From Chryseobacterium vaccae (GTDB lineage Bacteria > Bacteroidota > Bacteroidia > Flavobacteriales > Weeksellaceae), in NCBI RefSeq assembly GCF_009602705.1, contig NZ_VSWH01000001.1, forward strand, positions 992,001-1,056,000: a stretch of DNA of 64,000 nucleotides. The letters are read 5' to 3'. Made by a program: the position numbers and the translations under genes. Position 1 is the first letter of the stretch, and every line of letters starts with the position of its first letter. Positions 7,554 through 16,660 of the stretch are shown here, piece by piece. The notes under the pieces are model-generated. The model worked only from the letters and a program-made list of their open reading frames with translations. It was not told where the DNA came from and did no database searches.

Positions 7554-9002
7554 ATGTTTCCATTTGAGCACCTTATTATTATTGATAAAGAAAGCAGTAT
7601 GCCTATTTACAGGCAGATTGCAGTATCCCTCATTAATGCCGTCAGAAGCGGATCTTTAAAAGCAGGAACCCATCTTCCCGGAACCCGGGAGCTGGCCCGT
7701 ACCCTGGGGCTACACCGTAAAACAGTTATTGCAGCCTACGAGGAACTTCATGCCCAGGACTGGATTACTATTGTTCCAAGAAAATATACTGCTGTGTCGA
7801 ACCGGATCCCGGTATTCAAACCCAGGGAATGGTCTCACACGGGTTCTTTACCTGCTTATCAGAACAATTTTGATCTTCCGTTTAAAATGATTCGTGAAAC
7901 CGAAATGACTGACGCCTGGAATACAGTTCCTGATATTATTATTGACGACGGGCATCCGGACATAAGGCTGTCTCCCATTGATGAGCTCCTGAAAACGTAC
8001 CGCTCTTATACTTCAAAAAGACATACCATTAAAAATGCGGGTATCGGTACCGGACAAGGTACATTAAAACTCAGGGAAGAGCTTGCCCGTTATCTTTCTG
8101 AAACAAGAGGTCTCCATATTAATCCTGAGCATCTTCTGATTACTCATGGCGCCCAAATGAGTATTTATCTTTCAGCACAGCTTCTTTTAGGCCCAGAATC
8201 TGCTGTTGTCGTAGGAAAACCCAATTATCCTATAGCCAATGATGTATTTAAACAAACCGGTGCTTCTATTATTGAAATTCCCGTAGATGAGCACGGCATC
8301 AATACAGATCTTCTTGAAGACCTCTGTCAGAAGAGAAAGATCAGTGCTATATATGTTATTCCCCACCATCATTATCCAACTACCGTAACGCTCAGTGTAG
8401 ACCGCAGAATGAAGCTGCTGGAACTCTCTATGCGGTTTTCATTCACCATTATAGAAGATGATTACGACTATGATTATCATTATACCTCTTCTCCATATCT
8501 TCCGCTGGCAAGTAGTAATCATAGCGGAAATATTATTTACATTGGTTCCTTTTCAAAAATTCTGGACCCGTCACTCCGTATAGGTTTTATGGTCGCGCCA
8601 AAAAATTTTATTGCCCAATGTATTGCATTAAGAAAACTCATTGATGTAGGCGGAGACGGCTATATGCAGAATGCCTTAGCCTCATTAATCAGACAGGGAG
8701 AGCTGAAACGGCATCTTAAAAAAGCAAAGAAAATCTATCATCAGCGCAGGAATTTTTTAGATATTGTATTAAAAGAAAAATTAGGGAATTCTGTTTCTTA
8801 TCCCCTTCCTTCTGGCGGAATGGCCATTTGGATAAAGTTGAATTCCGAGTATTCAGTCCGAAAACTGGCACAAATTCCCGGCCTGGAAATTATCCGTACA
8901 GATGAAGAGCAGAATGCTTTCCGTTTTGGTTTTGCCTCAATGGATGAGAAAGAACTGGAGACTGCTGTGGATATTTTGAAAAAATACATTTTGAAGAAAT
9001 AA
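7554..9002 (+). CDS. MocR-type regulator: GntR winged helix fused to a PLP aminotransferase domain
   Basis: A 482-residue chimeric regulator. Residues about 12-78 are a GntR winged helix (PIYRQIAVSLINAVRSGSLK, then LPGTRELARTLGLHRKTVIA). From about residue 130 a fold-type I aminotransferase domain follows, with the PLP lysine at 335 in GSFSKILDPSLRIGF and the Asp of IEDDYDYDYHY upstream. Known relatives (PdxR, GabR) respond to PLP or amino compounds and activate a divergent gene. Here the divergent gene is a GNAT acetyltransferase, which is unlike the pdxST or gabT arrangement. The target pathway is therefore open. Confidence 0.92.
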   Translation: MFPFEHLIIIDKESSMPIYRQIAVSLINAVRSGSLKAGTHLPGTRELARTLGLHRKTVIAAYEELHAQDWITIVPRKYTAVSNRIPVFKPREWSHTGSLPAYQNNFDLPFKMIRETEMTDAWNTVPDIIIDDGHPDIRLSPIDELLKTYRSYTSKRHTIKNAGIGTGQGTLKLREELARYLSETRGLHINPEHLLITHGAQMSIYLSAQLLLGPESAVVVGKPNYPIANDVFKQTGASIIEIPVDEHGINTDLLEDLCQKRKISAIYVIPHHHYPTTVTLSVDRRMKLLELSMRFSFTIIEDDYDYDYHYTSSPYLPLASSNHSGNIIYIGSFSKILDPSLRIGFMVAPKNFIAQCIALRKLIDVGGDGYMQNALASLIRQGELKRHLKKAKKIYHQRRNFLDIVLKEKLGNSVSYPLPSGGMAIWIKLNSEYSVRKLAQIPGLEIIRTDEEQNAFRFGFASMDEKELETAVDILKKYILKK

Positions 9003-9121
9003 AAAGTTGAAACGGGAGATTTTTTTATTAATCGCTAAGCTAAACAAGGAGAAATAATATCGGGCATTTTTTAAGATAAACAAGGCCGCTTCGCTTATAT
9101 TTGAAATACAAGGTTATAAAT

Positions 9122-9152
9122 AAAAAAGAGAAGCAGTATAGTACTGCTTCTC
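9122..9152 (-). terminator. Terminator of the tRNA operon
   Basis: GAGAAGCAGTA (9128-9138) pairs perfectly with TACTGCTTCTC (9142-9152). On the minus strand it is followed by a T run (A run at 9122-9127), placing it at the 3' end of the tRNA array. Positions 9003-9121 show no gene. Confidence 0.85.
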
Positions 9153-9164
9153 ACTTTGTCTTAG

Positions 9165-9237
<73 letters not shown>

Positions 9238-9275
9238 GTGTATTTTTAGAGTGTTTACCGAAAACACTGTCTTAG

Positions 9276-9348
<73 letters not shown>

Positions 9349-9386
9349 GTGTATTTTTAGAGTGTTTACCGAAAACACTGTCTTAG

Positions 9387-9459
<73 letters not shown>

Positions 9460-9497
9460 GTGTATTTTTAGAGTGCTTACCGAAAGCACTGTCTTAG

Positions 9498-9570
<73 letters not shown>

Positions 9571-9608
9571 GTGTATTTTTAGAGTGCTTACCGAAAACAC
9601 TGTCTTAG

Positions 9609-9681
<73 letters not shown>

Positions 9682-9692
9682 ATATTGGATTG

Positions 9693-9700
9693 CAAATGTA
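9693..9700 (-). promoter_or_regulatory. -7 box of the tRNA array
   Basis: Minus-strand TACATTTG matches TAnnTTTG. The start would be near 9689, about 8 nt before the first tRNA. No good -33 TTTG was found. Confidence 0.55.
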
Positions 9701-9770
9701 CGACTTTTTCTTTAAAATCCTAATTTTTCTTTTAAATAAAGGACTTTTATAAAAACTATTTTATTATTTG

Positions 9771-9778
9771 TATCTTTG
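9771..9778 (+). promoter_or_regulatory. -7 box 4 nt before the ATG of the TsaC/Sua5-like gene
   Basis: TATCTTTG ends 4 nt before the ATG at 9783, so the predicted start site coincides with the start codon and the mRNA may be leaderless. It also rules out an earlier start at 9768, which lies on the box. Confidence 0.5.
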
Positions 9779-9782
9779 TTCT

Positions 9783-10394
9783 ATGGCAAAAATATTGAAA
9801 ATCTATCCAGACAATCCACAGGAAAATCTTGTGAATGAGGTTATTAAAACACTCAACAACGGCGGACTGATCATCTATCCTTCAGATACGGTGTATGCTT
9901 TGGGCTGTAATATTTTTGACATTAAAGCCATGGAAAAACTGGCCCAGATGAAAAAAATCAAACTGGATAAGGCTAAATTCTCTATTATCTGTAATGATCT
10001 CAGCCATCTTTCAGACTTTACAAGACCTGTAGAGACCTCCGTTTTCAGATTTCTGAAAAGTCATCTTCCCGGACCTTTTACTTTCATTCTTGAAGCCAAT
10101 AAAAGTGTGCCGCTGGCTTATAAAAACCACAAAACAATAGGTATCCGTGTGCCGGACCACCCAATCCCACAGCTTATCGTGGAAAAACTGGGACATCCTA
10201 TTGCTTCTACTTCCATCAAAGATGATGACGAAATCATTGAATACTCTACTGATCCTGAACTCATCGCGGAAAAATATGACCACCTTGTAGATATTGTTAT
10301 TGATTCCGGGTATGGAGACAATGTGGCTTCTACAATTGTGGATCTTACTTCCGGAGAACCGGAGATTATCCGTCAGGGAAAGGGTATTGTTTAA
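9783..10394 (+). CDS. L-threonylcarbamoyladenylate synthase family protein (Sua5/YciO/YrdC)
   Basis: A 203-residue protein with the YrdC fold. YrdC and Sua5 make the threonylcarbamoyl-AMP used for t6A37 tRNA modification, while YciO relatives have a less certain role. Visible family motifs are GGLIIYPSDTVYALGC, the Lys/Arg-lined region around KLDKAKFSIICNDLSHLS, and HLPGPFTFILEA. KTIGIRVPDHPIPQLIVEKLGHPIASTS follows, in part. The short length fits YrdC or YciO rather than two-domain Sua5. It begins a plus-strand run that continues with the CPBP gene. Confidence 0.85.
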   Translation: MAKILKIYPDNPQENLVNEVIKTLNNGGLIIYPSDTVYALGCNIFDIKAMEKLAQMKKIKLDKAKFSIICNDLSHLSDFTRPVETSVFRFLKSHLPGPFTFILEANKSVPLAYKNHKTIGIRVPDHPIPQLIVEKLGHPIASTSIKDDDEIIEYSTDPELIAEKYDHLVDIVIDSGYGDNVASTIVDLTSGEPEIIRQGKGIV

Positions 10395-10430
10395 TTCAGG
10401 ATTTAAATTCAAAGTTCGAGGTTGACAGCT

Positions 10431-11132
10431 ATGGAGCTTAATGGAAAATATTCTGTAGGAATTCTGCTTACTTTTGTTCTTCTGGCTGCTGTGATGCTCT
10501 ATATTTTTCCTGTCATCAGTATGATCACAGGCGCAAAAAGTGTTACAGCAAACATTTTTTTCATCAGTAGGATCGTCATATGGATCGTTTTAGGGATCAT
10601 ATTTCTTTATGGTATTTTTGTAGAGAAAGGTCCTTTTCTGCTTTGGAAAGAAAAAAAATATCCAGTCTCATTTTATGCAAAAGCCATTATCAGCTTATAT
10701 TGTATCTGTGCTTTCGGTGGTGCTTTTCTGAATGCAATGGTCAGGTTTTTAATGAATGAGGAAATCAGCGGTAAACTTCTTCAGCTTTCTTTGGTTTTTA
10801 AAAACAATTATTTGTTAATCGTTTTTACGTGTTTTACAGCCGGAGCGGTTGAGGAATTTCTGATGCGAGGATATCTACAACCCAGAATTGAGAAAATATA
10901 TAACAGTCCGGTTTCAGGAGTTATTGTTTCTTCTATTGTATTCGGAATTCTTCACAGCACTTACGGAACCATAAGTCAGGTTGTTGTTCCTTTCTTCATT
11001 GGAGCCGTTTTTGCTTTGTTTTATAAAAAATATTCAAATATTAAAATTCTGATCATCTGTCATTTTATGATTGATTTTATTTCTTTGATGATGATGAATT
11101 TTATTGATTTTAAACATTTATCTGTATTTTAA
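10431..11132 (+). CDS. CPBP family intramembrane glutamic endopeptidase
   Basis: A 233-residue polytopic membrane protein with about six to eight hydrophobic segments. It carries the ABI/CPBP motifs: GAVEEFLMRGYLQP (EExxxR), FGILHSTYG (FxxxH) and CHFMIDF near the C-terminus. Eukaryotic Rce1 relatives cleave prenylated proteins. Bacterial members have varied roles including bacteriocin self-immunity, so the substrate is not known. The ATG at 10431 is preferred over a TTG three codons earlier. Confidence 0.88.
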   Translation: MELNGKYSVGILLTFVLLAAVMLYIFPVISMITGAKSVTANIFFISRIVIWIVLGIIFLYGIFVEKGPFLLWKEKKYPVSFYAKAIISLYCICAFGGAFLNAMVRFLMNEEISGKLLQLSLVFKNNYLLIVFTCFTAGAVEEFLMRGYLQPRIEKIYNSPVSGVIVSSIVFGILHSTYGTISQVVVPFFIGAVFALFYKKYSNIKILIICHFMIDFISLMMMNFIDFKHLSVF

Positions 11133-11136
11133 CATT

Positions 11137-11895
11137 ATGAAAATTATCACTTCGCCGGCGAAATTGATGAACGTTGAGAATTCAACAGATCTTTTGAGAT
11201 CTACTACTCCGAAATTCATCGAAGATGCGGCATTTATACACTCTTATTTAAAAGAAAAATCACCGAAATACCTTTCCGAGCTGATGGAAATTTCGGCTAA
11301 ACTGGCGGATGAAAACTGGGAAAGAAACCAAAAGTGGAAAGCAAAACCCACGGCTAAAGAATCCGCTCCGGCTATGTTCGCATTTACAGGAGAGGTGTAC
11401 AGAGGGCTTGATGCCAAAACGCTGGATCAGAAAGCAGTGGACTATCTTCAGAAAAATTACAGAATGCTTTCAGGGCTGTATGGCCTGCTGAAGCCTTCGG
11501 ACAAAGTAATGCTTTACAGGCTAGAAATGGGACGCCCTTTTCAATTCGATCAATATAAAAATCTTTATGAATTCTGGAGAGAAAAGATTACAGAACAGCT
11601 GAATTCGGAAATGAAAAAAGGAGAAATCCTCCTTCATCTGGCCAGCAATGAATATGGTAAAGTAATCGACAGAAAAAAATTAAACCATAGGGTCATTGAT
11701 TTTGATTTTTATGAATTAAAAGAAGGAAAGCTGAAAACCATCGTTGTTTATACCAAGCACGCCAGAGGACTTGTGGTAAGATTCTGTGCAGAAACCAATG
11801 CACAGACCCTTGATGATGTGAAAGCATTCCATTATGAAGGCTACCTGATTGATGAAGAAAAGTCTACAGATACTAAACTGGTTTTCACAAGATAA
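11137..11895 (+). CDS. yaaA: Peroxide stress protein YaaA
   Basis: A 252-residue cytoplasmic protein of the YaaA/DUF328 family, which in E. coli limits free iron during peroxide stress and binds DNA. The N-terminus MKIITSPAKLMNVE and the blocks FTGEVYRGLDAKTL, YRMLSGLYGLLKPSDKVMLYRLEMG and LLHLASNEYGKVID are diagnostic. The ATG at 11137 is chosen because everything before it in frame overlaps the CPBP gene. It is followed with no gap by prmC. Confidence 0.94.
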   Translation: MKIITSPAKLMNVENSTDLLRSTTPKFIEDAAFIHSYLKEKSPKYLSELMEISAKLADENWERNQKWKAKPTAKESAPAMFAFTGEVYRGLDAKTLDQKAVDYLQKNYRMLSGLYGLLKPSDKVMLYRLEMGRPFQFDQYKNLYEFWREKITEQLNSEMKKGEILLHLASNEYGKVIDRKKLNHRVIDFDFYELKEGKLKTIVVYTKHARGLVVRFCAETNAQTLDDVKAFHYEGYLIDEEKSTDTKLVFTR

Positions 11896-12738
11896 ATGAC
11901 TATATCAGCATTCAAAAAATATTTCAGCACTGAGCTTTCTGAATGGTATACCGATTCGGAAAGTGCTTTTCTGACGACCCTATTTATTCAGAAAATTGTT
12001 GGATTTGATTCGTTTCATCAGCGAAGATTTTCAGATCAGGAGCTTCTTAAAGCTGATGAGGAACAGCTTATAAAAGTTATACATGAACTAAAAACCGGAA
12101 GACCCTATCAGCAGATTCTTGGCGAAACAGAGTTTTACGGAATGATTTTTTTTGTAGATGAAAATGTCCTGATCCCACGTCCTGAAACGGAAGAGCTTCT
12201 TGAAATAGCCATCCATAAAATCCGGCATTCAGGGCTTGAGAAGGCTAGAATTCTGGATATAGGAACCGGAAGTGGTGTTATTCCTCTGGTTTTAAAAAAA
12301 CATTTTCCGTATGCTGAGATCTCTTCAGTTGATTTCTCAGGAAAAGCCCTGCAGACCGCCAGAAGAAACGCTGAACATCATCAGCTAGAAATTAATTTCA
12401 TTCATGCTGATTATCTCAACTTAGAACTGGATGGTGATTATGACATTATTATTTCCAATCCTCCGTATATCGGAATTGAAGAAGAAACCGAGATTGCAGA
12501 TTCCGTTAAGGAATTTGAACCCCAAATGGCACTCTTCTCCCCTGTTGCGGATGCTTTGATTTTTTACAGGAAAATTGCTGAAGATTCTAAAAAATTTTTA
12601 AAAGACCGCGGATTTCTATTTTTAGAAATTAATCAGAAACTAGGACCGGAAACCTTAGATCTGTATCAATATTTCTCTGAAGCTCAACTCATCAAAGACC
12701 TGTCAGACAATAATCGTTTTATTTTCGGAATAAAATAA
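11896..12738 (+). CDS. prmC: Peptide chain release factor N5-glutamine methyltransferase
   Basis: A 280-residue SAM-dependent enzyme that methylates the GGQ glutamine of release factors RF1 and RF2. The helical N-terminal domain (1-80) is followed by NVLIPRPETEELLE, the SAM motif ILDIGTGSGVIPL and the catalytic NPPY at 188-191. The length is normal for PrmC. The start codon directly follows the yaaA stop, so the two are translationally close. Confidence 0.95.
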   Translation: MTISAFKKYFSTELSEWYTDSESAFLTTLFIQKIVGFDSFHQRRFSDQELLKADEEQLIKVIHELKTGRPYQQILGETEFYGMIFFVDENVLIPRPETEELLEIAIHKIRHSGLEKARILDIGTGSGVIPLVLKKHFPYAEISSVDFSGKALQTARRNAEHHQLEINFIHADYLNLELDGDYDIIISNPPYIGIEEETEIADSVKEFEPQMALFSPVADALIFYRKIAEDSKKFLKDRGFLFLEINQKLGPETLDLYQYFSEAQLIKDLSDNNRFIFGIK

Positions 12739-12750
12739 AAACACTGCACC

Positions 12751-13110
12751 ATGAAAATCATTGCCCATTCAATCCGTTCTGTAAAAATTGCAGAAATAAT
12801 TGCAGATGAAATCCTTATCAGGTCGGCCGAAGATGGTCTGGATCTTCTCGGGGACATTTATTACCAGGGCTTTGACAAGGTTATTATCTATGAAAAGAAT
12901 ATCACGCCTGATTTTTTTGACCTTAAAACCAAAATTGCAGGCGAAATTCTTCAGAAGTTCTCCAATTACCGGATGGGACTTGCCATTGTAGGAGATTTCA
13001 GCCGATATGAAAGTAAAAGTATCAGGGATTTTATCTTTGAAAGCAACAAAACCAAGCATATCAACTTTGCAGAAACTATTGAGGATGCTCTTAAAAGACT
13101 ATCTGAATAA
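12751..13110 (+). CDS. DUF4180 domain-containing protein
   Basis: A 119-residue single-domain protein matching my recollection of DUF4180: start ISVKIAEI-like (SVKIAEIIADEILIRSAED), a central GLDLLGDIYYQGFDKVIIYE and KTKIAGEILQKFSNYRMGLAIVGDF near the C-terminus, each in part. No catalytic motif is obvious and no function is established for the family. It follows prmC by 12 nt. Confidence 0.8.
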   Translation: MKIIAHSIRSVKIAEIIADEILIRSAEDGLDLLGDIYYQGFDKVIIYEKNITPDFFDLKTKIAGEILQKFSNYRMGLAIVGDFSRYESKSIRDFIFESNKTKHINFAETIEDALKRLSE

Positions 13111-13177
13111 CAAAATTACAGGATCGGAAAATAATTTGTCCGAATCTCTCGTTATTGGGAAAACTAAACCATCTATA

Positions 13178-14434
13178 ATGCTGAAAAAAATAAGTTTATT
13201 ATCAGGAAGCCTTCTATGTTCTTTTTTCTCCGCACAGGAATTTACCCAATATAAAAATGGCCTGATCTACAGTGAAAACGCGATGAACAAGCTTGGGAAA
13301 GTTGTCGACTCGCTCAATTTAAAATATAAAACCTGCGATCTGACTAAAGTTTTTTATTCCCAGCTGCAGACTATCGGATATGCTGTAAAAATGGATACAG
13401 GAAATGTATCAGAGGCCAAAAAAGATATGGACCTGAATATTCCTATTGAGGATTTCATCAGAAAATATCCGGAAGCGGTCATTGAAAAAGACCTTTTAAT
13501 CATAAAATCAAAAGAAAAAGATGATGAGCGGAATGATATTATTCGGATCAGGGAAATTCCTGTCAATGGTTATTATGCGACGAGTATAGGGTTCAATTAT
13601 ACAAAAGAGCTGTATAATGGACCCTCAAAAAATAAATGGGCTTATAATTATTGGGAAAAAAGCTCAAATTCTGATGAACAGATTTACGGTTTTTTCTTTC
13701 CCGAAAACTTTAAAAGTATTCCTCTGGCTCCTAAATATTCCCGGCAGATTATCTATTCTGAATGTTTAATTGACCCTTCTGTTTCCAAATTCAAAGAAGA
13801 TGCAAAAAGTGAAAGATTTGGTGTATCTTTTCCTAAAGGAGACTTGAAAAAACTTTCAAAACAGGAAAAAGAAAAATTGCTGGACGAATTAAGGTCAATA
13901 GAATTAATTGGCAACTGCAGCCAGGATTCGGCACCGAGAATGCAGGGAGTATATATGGCCCTTTTATCCGCAGAAACAGCCAATTGGGAAGTGTTTCTCA
14001 AATCGCATCTTGATATTGTGAATGACCGTTTTGAAAGGGTCTCCGATTCCGGATACGCCAGAGAAAGAAGAGGAACTTATATAAAAGAACTGGAATCCCT
14101 TAATATCAACGTACCTGATCTTTTGTTTGGAATAACATTCAGAATAGAAAACCCTGTAAACAATCATTATTTTGGAGATGTTTCAAGATTAGGAAAAGCT
14201 GTTTCAGAATCAAAAGATGTGGAACTGTTTCTCTCACAGCTTTTGTCCATGATTAGCGATAAAAACCTCGATGACTATAATAGAATTGCTGCCTATTTTT
14301 TCTATTTAAACTGTAATTACTCCATCAAAAGTAAAAGAGAAAGAAAGATCAACTCGATGAAACTGATAGAAGCTATAAAAAGGCTTCCAAAATATTTAAC
14401 GGATCAGATTAAAATTGAAAGTATTCAGGTTTAA
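13178..14434 (+). CDS. Secreted protein of unknown function
   Basis: I do not recognise this 418-residue protein. With the start at 13178 it begins MLKKISLLSGSLLCSFFSAQ, a good signal peptide. Earlier in-frame ATGs overlap the DUF4180 gene and would bury it. The mature part is hydrophilic with two Cys-containing stretches (KYKTCDLTK and SECLIDPSV) and a helical C-terminal third (residues 300-418). No repeats, sorting domain or lipobox are seen. It probably ends the run that starts with the TsaC-like gene. The location is periplasm or surface. Confidence 0.7.
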   Translation: MLKKISLLSGSLLCSFFSAQEFTQYKNGLIYSENAMNKLGKVVDSLNLKYKTCDLTKVFYSQLQTIGYAVKMDTGNVSEAKKDMDLNIPIEDFIRKYPEAVIEKDLLIIKSKEKDDERNDIIRIREIPVNGYYATSIGFNYTKELYNGPSKNKWAYNYWEKSSNSDEQIYGFFFPENFKSIPLAPKYSRQIIYSECLIDPSVSKFKEDAKSERFGVSFPKGDLKKLSKQEKEKLLDELRSIELIGNCSQDSAPRMQGVYMALLSAETANWEVFLKSHLDIVNDRFERVSDSGYARERRGTYIKELESLNINVPDLLFGITFRIENPVNNHYFGDVSRLGKAVSESKDVELFLSQLLSMISDKNLDDYNRIAAYFFYLNCNYSIKSKRERKINSMKLIEAIKRLPKYLTDQIKIESIQV

Positions 14435-14765
14435 AAGAAAAGGCAAAATAAGAGCCTGTATTAAAGTTTTATCAGAACAGCATATTAATACAATATAATT
14501 ATCAGGTCGCTCCTACGGAGCTCACCTTAGATCATGTATAAATTCTATGAACAGAGTACTCCTAAGGAGCACTTAAAAAGTTCAAATAACATCATATTTT
14601 TTTACAGAAATTTATAAATTGATCATCAATTATAACACTTAATATAAGTCTGATTTTCTTATCCCGAATTGAGGCTGACTGAGATAAAAATTTGAATGTT
14701 ATACAAAAAATCAAATTAGAAATTTTCACAGGCTCTAAATGATTTGATAATAAATTTCTATCTCA
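14435..14765. other. Intergenic region with two short palindromes
   Basis: No gene is seen. The region lies between two convergent genes. It holds GCTCCTACGGAGC (14509-14521) and CTCCTAAGGAG (14559-14569), two similar near-palindromes about 50 bp apart. They look like remnants of a dispersed noncoding repeat. No strong T-tailed terminator was found. Confidence 0.4.
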
Positions 14766-15734
14766 TCACTTATTTTTCTTTTCAAAAAAACGTACCGCAT
14801 CTTCCACAGCCTGATCTACAGTCTGATAATGAACTCCCAGTTCCTCAGCAGATTTTCTGTTGGAGTAGAAATTATTGATCCGCAATGCTTTCATATTGGG
14901 AGAGCTGAGGCTGGTTCTGATCTTCAGTTTTCGAAGGCCGTCTCCCAGATAACCAAGAAATGCAAGTCCCGAATCAGGGATAGGAATCATTACAGGATTC
15001 CGGTTGGTCACCTGGTTTACTTTTTTGAAAAAGTCTTTATAGCTCAGGTTTTCTCCGGCCAGTAAATACTTTTCCCCATTTCGTCCATTTTCAAAGGCTT
15101 TTATAACCCCGTTGGCGGCATCTTCTGCGTGTACAAAATTTTTGCCTCCTTTTGGATAGAAGACCATTTTTTTATTCAGAGCCCAGAAGATAATTTTTCC
15201 GGAACTGGGCTTGTGGTCATACGCTCCGATCATAAAAGTAGGATTCACAATGATAATCTTTGTCGTCCTGTTCTGCTGAAGAAGATAATTTTCGGTTTCC
15301 AGCTTACTTTTGGCGTAGAACGAACGGGTAAAAGGATAGCGTTGTGGTGCTTTTTCACTCCCCCACACTTCTGTGCTGCCATATCCTAAAGTATTGGCTG
15401 TACTCACAAACAAAAACGTCCCTACTCCGGCTGCATCCGCCTGTGAAAACAGATGAATCGTTACATCGTAATTTATTTTTCTGTATTCTTCATAATACAG
15501 CAGATCCTGAGCGGTTTCTGCGGCCATATGAATCATTGTATCTACTTCCTGCAGATGTCCTGAAATATCTGAAAACAAATCTCCTTCTACAAACCTGAGG
15601 TTTTCATTTTCTTCACCCAGCCAGCTGCTTTTCTTGCGCACCAGAGCAATAACAAAATAACCATATTCTAATAATTTTATAACGGTATTAGTTCCCAGAA
15701 GCCCTGTGGCTCCGGTTACAAAAACTTTTTTCAT
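14766..15734 (-). CDS. NAD-dependent epimerase/dehydratase (extended SDR)
   Basis: A 322-residue extended SDR. The nucleotide-binding motif TGATGLLGTNTVIKLLEYGY is at residues about 7-26, DTMIHMAAETAQDL around 65-78, and the catalytic YAKSK around 139-143. The sequence resembles dihydroflavonol-4-reductase-like bacterial proteins acting on isoprenoid, sugar or lipid intermediates. The substrate is unknown. Its start overlaps the stop of the upstream classical SDR gene by 4 bp (ATGA), so the two are translationally coupled and probably act on the same pathway. Confidence 0.87.
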   Translation of the reverse strand: MKKVFVTGATGLLGTNTVIKLLEYGYFVIALVRKKSSWLGEENENLRFVEGDLFSDISGHLQEVDTMIHMAAETAQDLLYYEEYRKINYDVTIHLFSQADAAGVGTFLFVSTANTLGYGSTEVWGSEKAPQRYPFTRSFYAKSKLETENYLLQQNRTTKIIIVNPTFMIGAYDHKPSSGKIIFWALNKKMVFYPKGGKNFVHAEDAANGVIKAFENGRNGEKYLLAGENLSYKDFFKKVNQVTNRNPVMIPIPDSGLAFLGYLGDGLRKLKIRTSLSSPNMKALRINNFYSNRKSAEELGVHYQTVDQAVEDAVRFFEKKNK

Positions 15735-16516
15735 GCTTCGATTTCTTTTTTGATGGCACTGGTCATCAGGGGAAGCTTAATCCAGATCGGAAGGATTTTC
15801 ATCATCAGCCAGCTAATTGGATTAACCATAATAACGGAATCTTTTTTAAAGAGCTGACGAATACAGTAAGCGGCCACTTTATCAGGATCCAGCAAAGTAA
15901 GCCTGCCTAAAAAACCTTGTTTTTCAATTCTCCGGCGCACATCAATATTGGTTTTCATGGCCCCGGGATTTACCACGCTTACACATACATTGGTATCTTT
16001 CAGTTCTTCGTGCAGTCCTCTGGAAAAAGAATGAATAAAGGTTTTTGAGGCCGGATATACAGTTTTAAAGCCAATCGGAGAGAACGCAGCCATACTGGAT
16101 ACGTTTAAAATATAGGCTTTGGGCTGTTTCAAGAGATTGGGAAGCAGCTGGTGTGTAATCAGGGAAGTTGCAGCAACGTTTACCTGAAGAATGGTATTGA
16201 TATAATCCGGAGTGGCATCAATAAATTTTTTGGTCCCTCCCAGTCCTGCGTTATTGATCAGGATATGAATCTCGAAAGAAGTATTCAGCCAGTCTGTAAG
16301 CTTCATAACATTCTCGTTCACGGAGAGATCTACTTCATAATAATGAACCTTTATCCGGTAAACTTCTTCCAGCTCTTTGGAAAGTTCTTTTAAATGCTGC
16401 CCCGGCAGACTTACCAGAATAAGATTGATCTTATTTTTTGCCAGGTTTTCAGCAAACGATTTTCCAAGTCCCTGACTTGCTCCTGTAACCACCGCATATG
16501 ATTCTTTGGTATCCAT
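15731..16516 (-). CDS. Classical SDR family NAD(P)-dependent oxidoreductase
   Basis: A 261-residue short-chain dehydrogenase with TGASQGLGKSFAENLAK for cofactor binding, NNAGLGG and the active-site YPASK (VYPASKTFIHSFSRGLHEEL). The hydrophobic C-terminal part (MVNPISWLMMKILPIWIK) suggests membrane association or a lipid-like substrate. The start at 16516 is preferred because the in-frame ATG at 16537 lies within a TAGCTTTG promoter box. It is the first gene of a two-gene operon with the extended SDR. Confidence 0.88.
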   Translation of the reverse strand: MDTKESYAVVTGASQGLGKSFAENLAKNKINLILVSLPGQHLKELSKELEEVYRIKVHYYEVDLSVNENVMKLTDWLNTSFEIHILINNAGLGGTKKFIDATPDYINTILQVNVAATSLITHQLLPNLLKQPKAYILNVSSMAAFSPIGFKTVYPASKTFIHSFSRGLHEELKDTNVCVSVVNPGAMKTNIDVRRRIEKQGFLGRLTLLDPDKVAAYCIRQLFKKDSVIMVNPISWLMMKILPIWIKLPLMTSAIKKEIEA

Positions 16517-16534
16517 AACACAAAATTTATGGTA

Positions 16535-16542
16535 CAAAGCTA
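16535..16542 (-). promoter_or_regulatory. -7 box of the SDR operon
   Basis: Minus-strand TAGCTTTG fits TAnnTTTG. The start near 16531 leaves about 15 nt before the ATG at 16516. Confidence 0.55.
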
Positions 16543-16660
16543 TTCCGGAATCTGTGCTGAAATGTTCAGGATTATCTGCGTGAACCTATTTTAAAGCACA
16601 AATAAACACAGATTCAAACAATTAAAAATCAACACATTAAACAAACAAGAACGTAAGACT

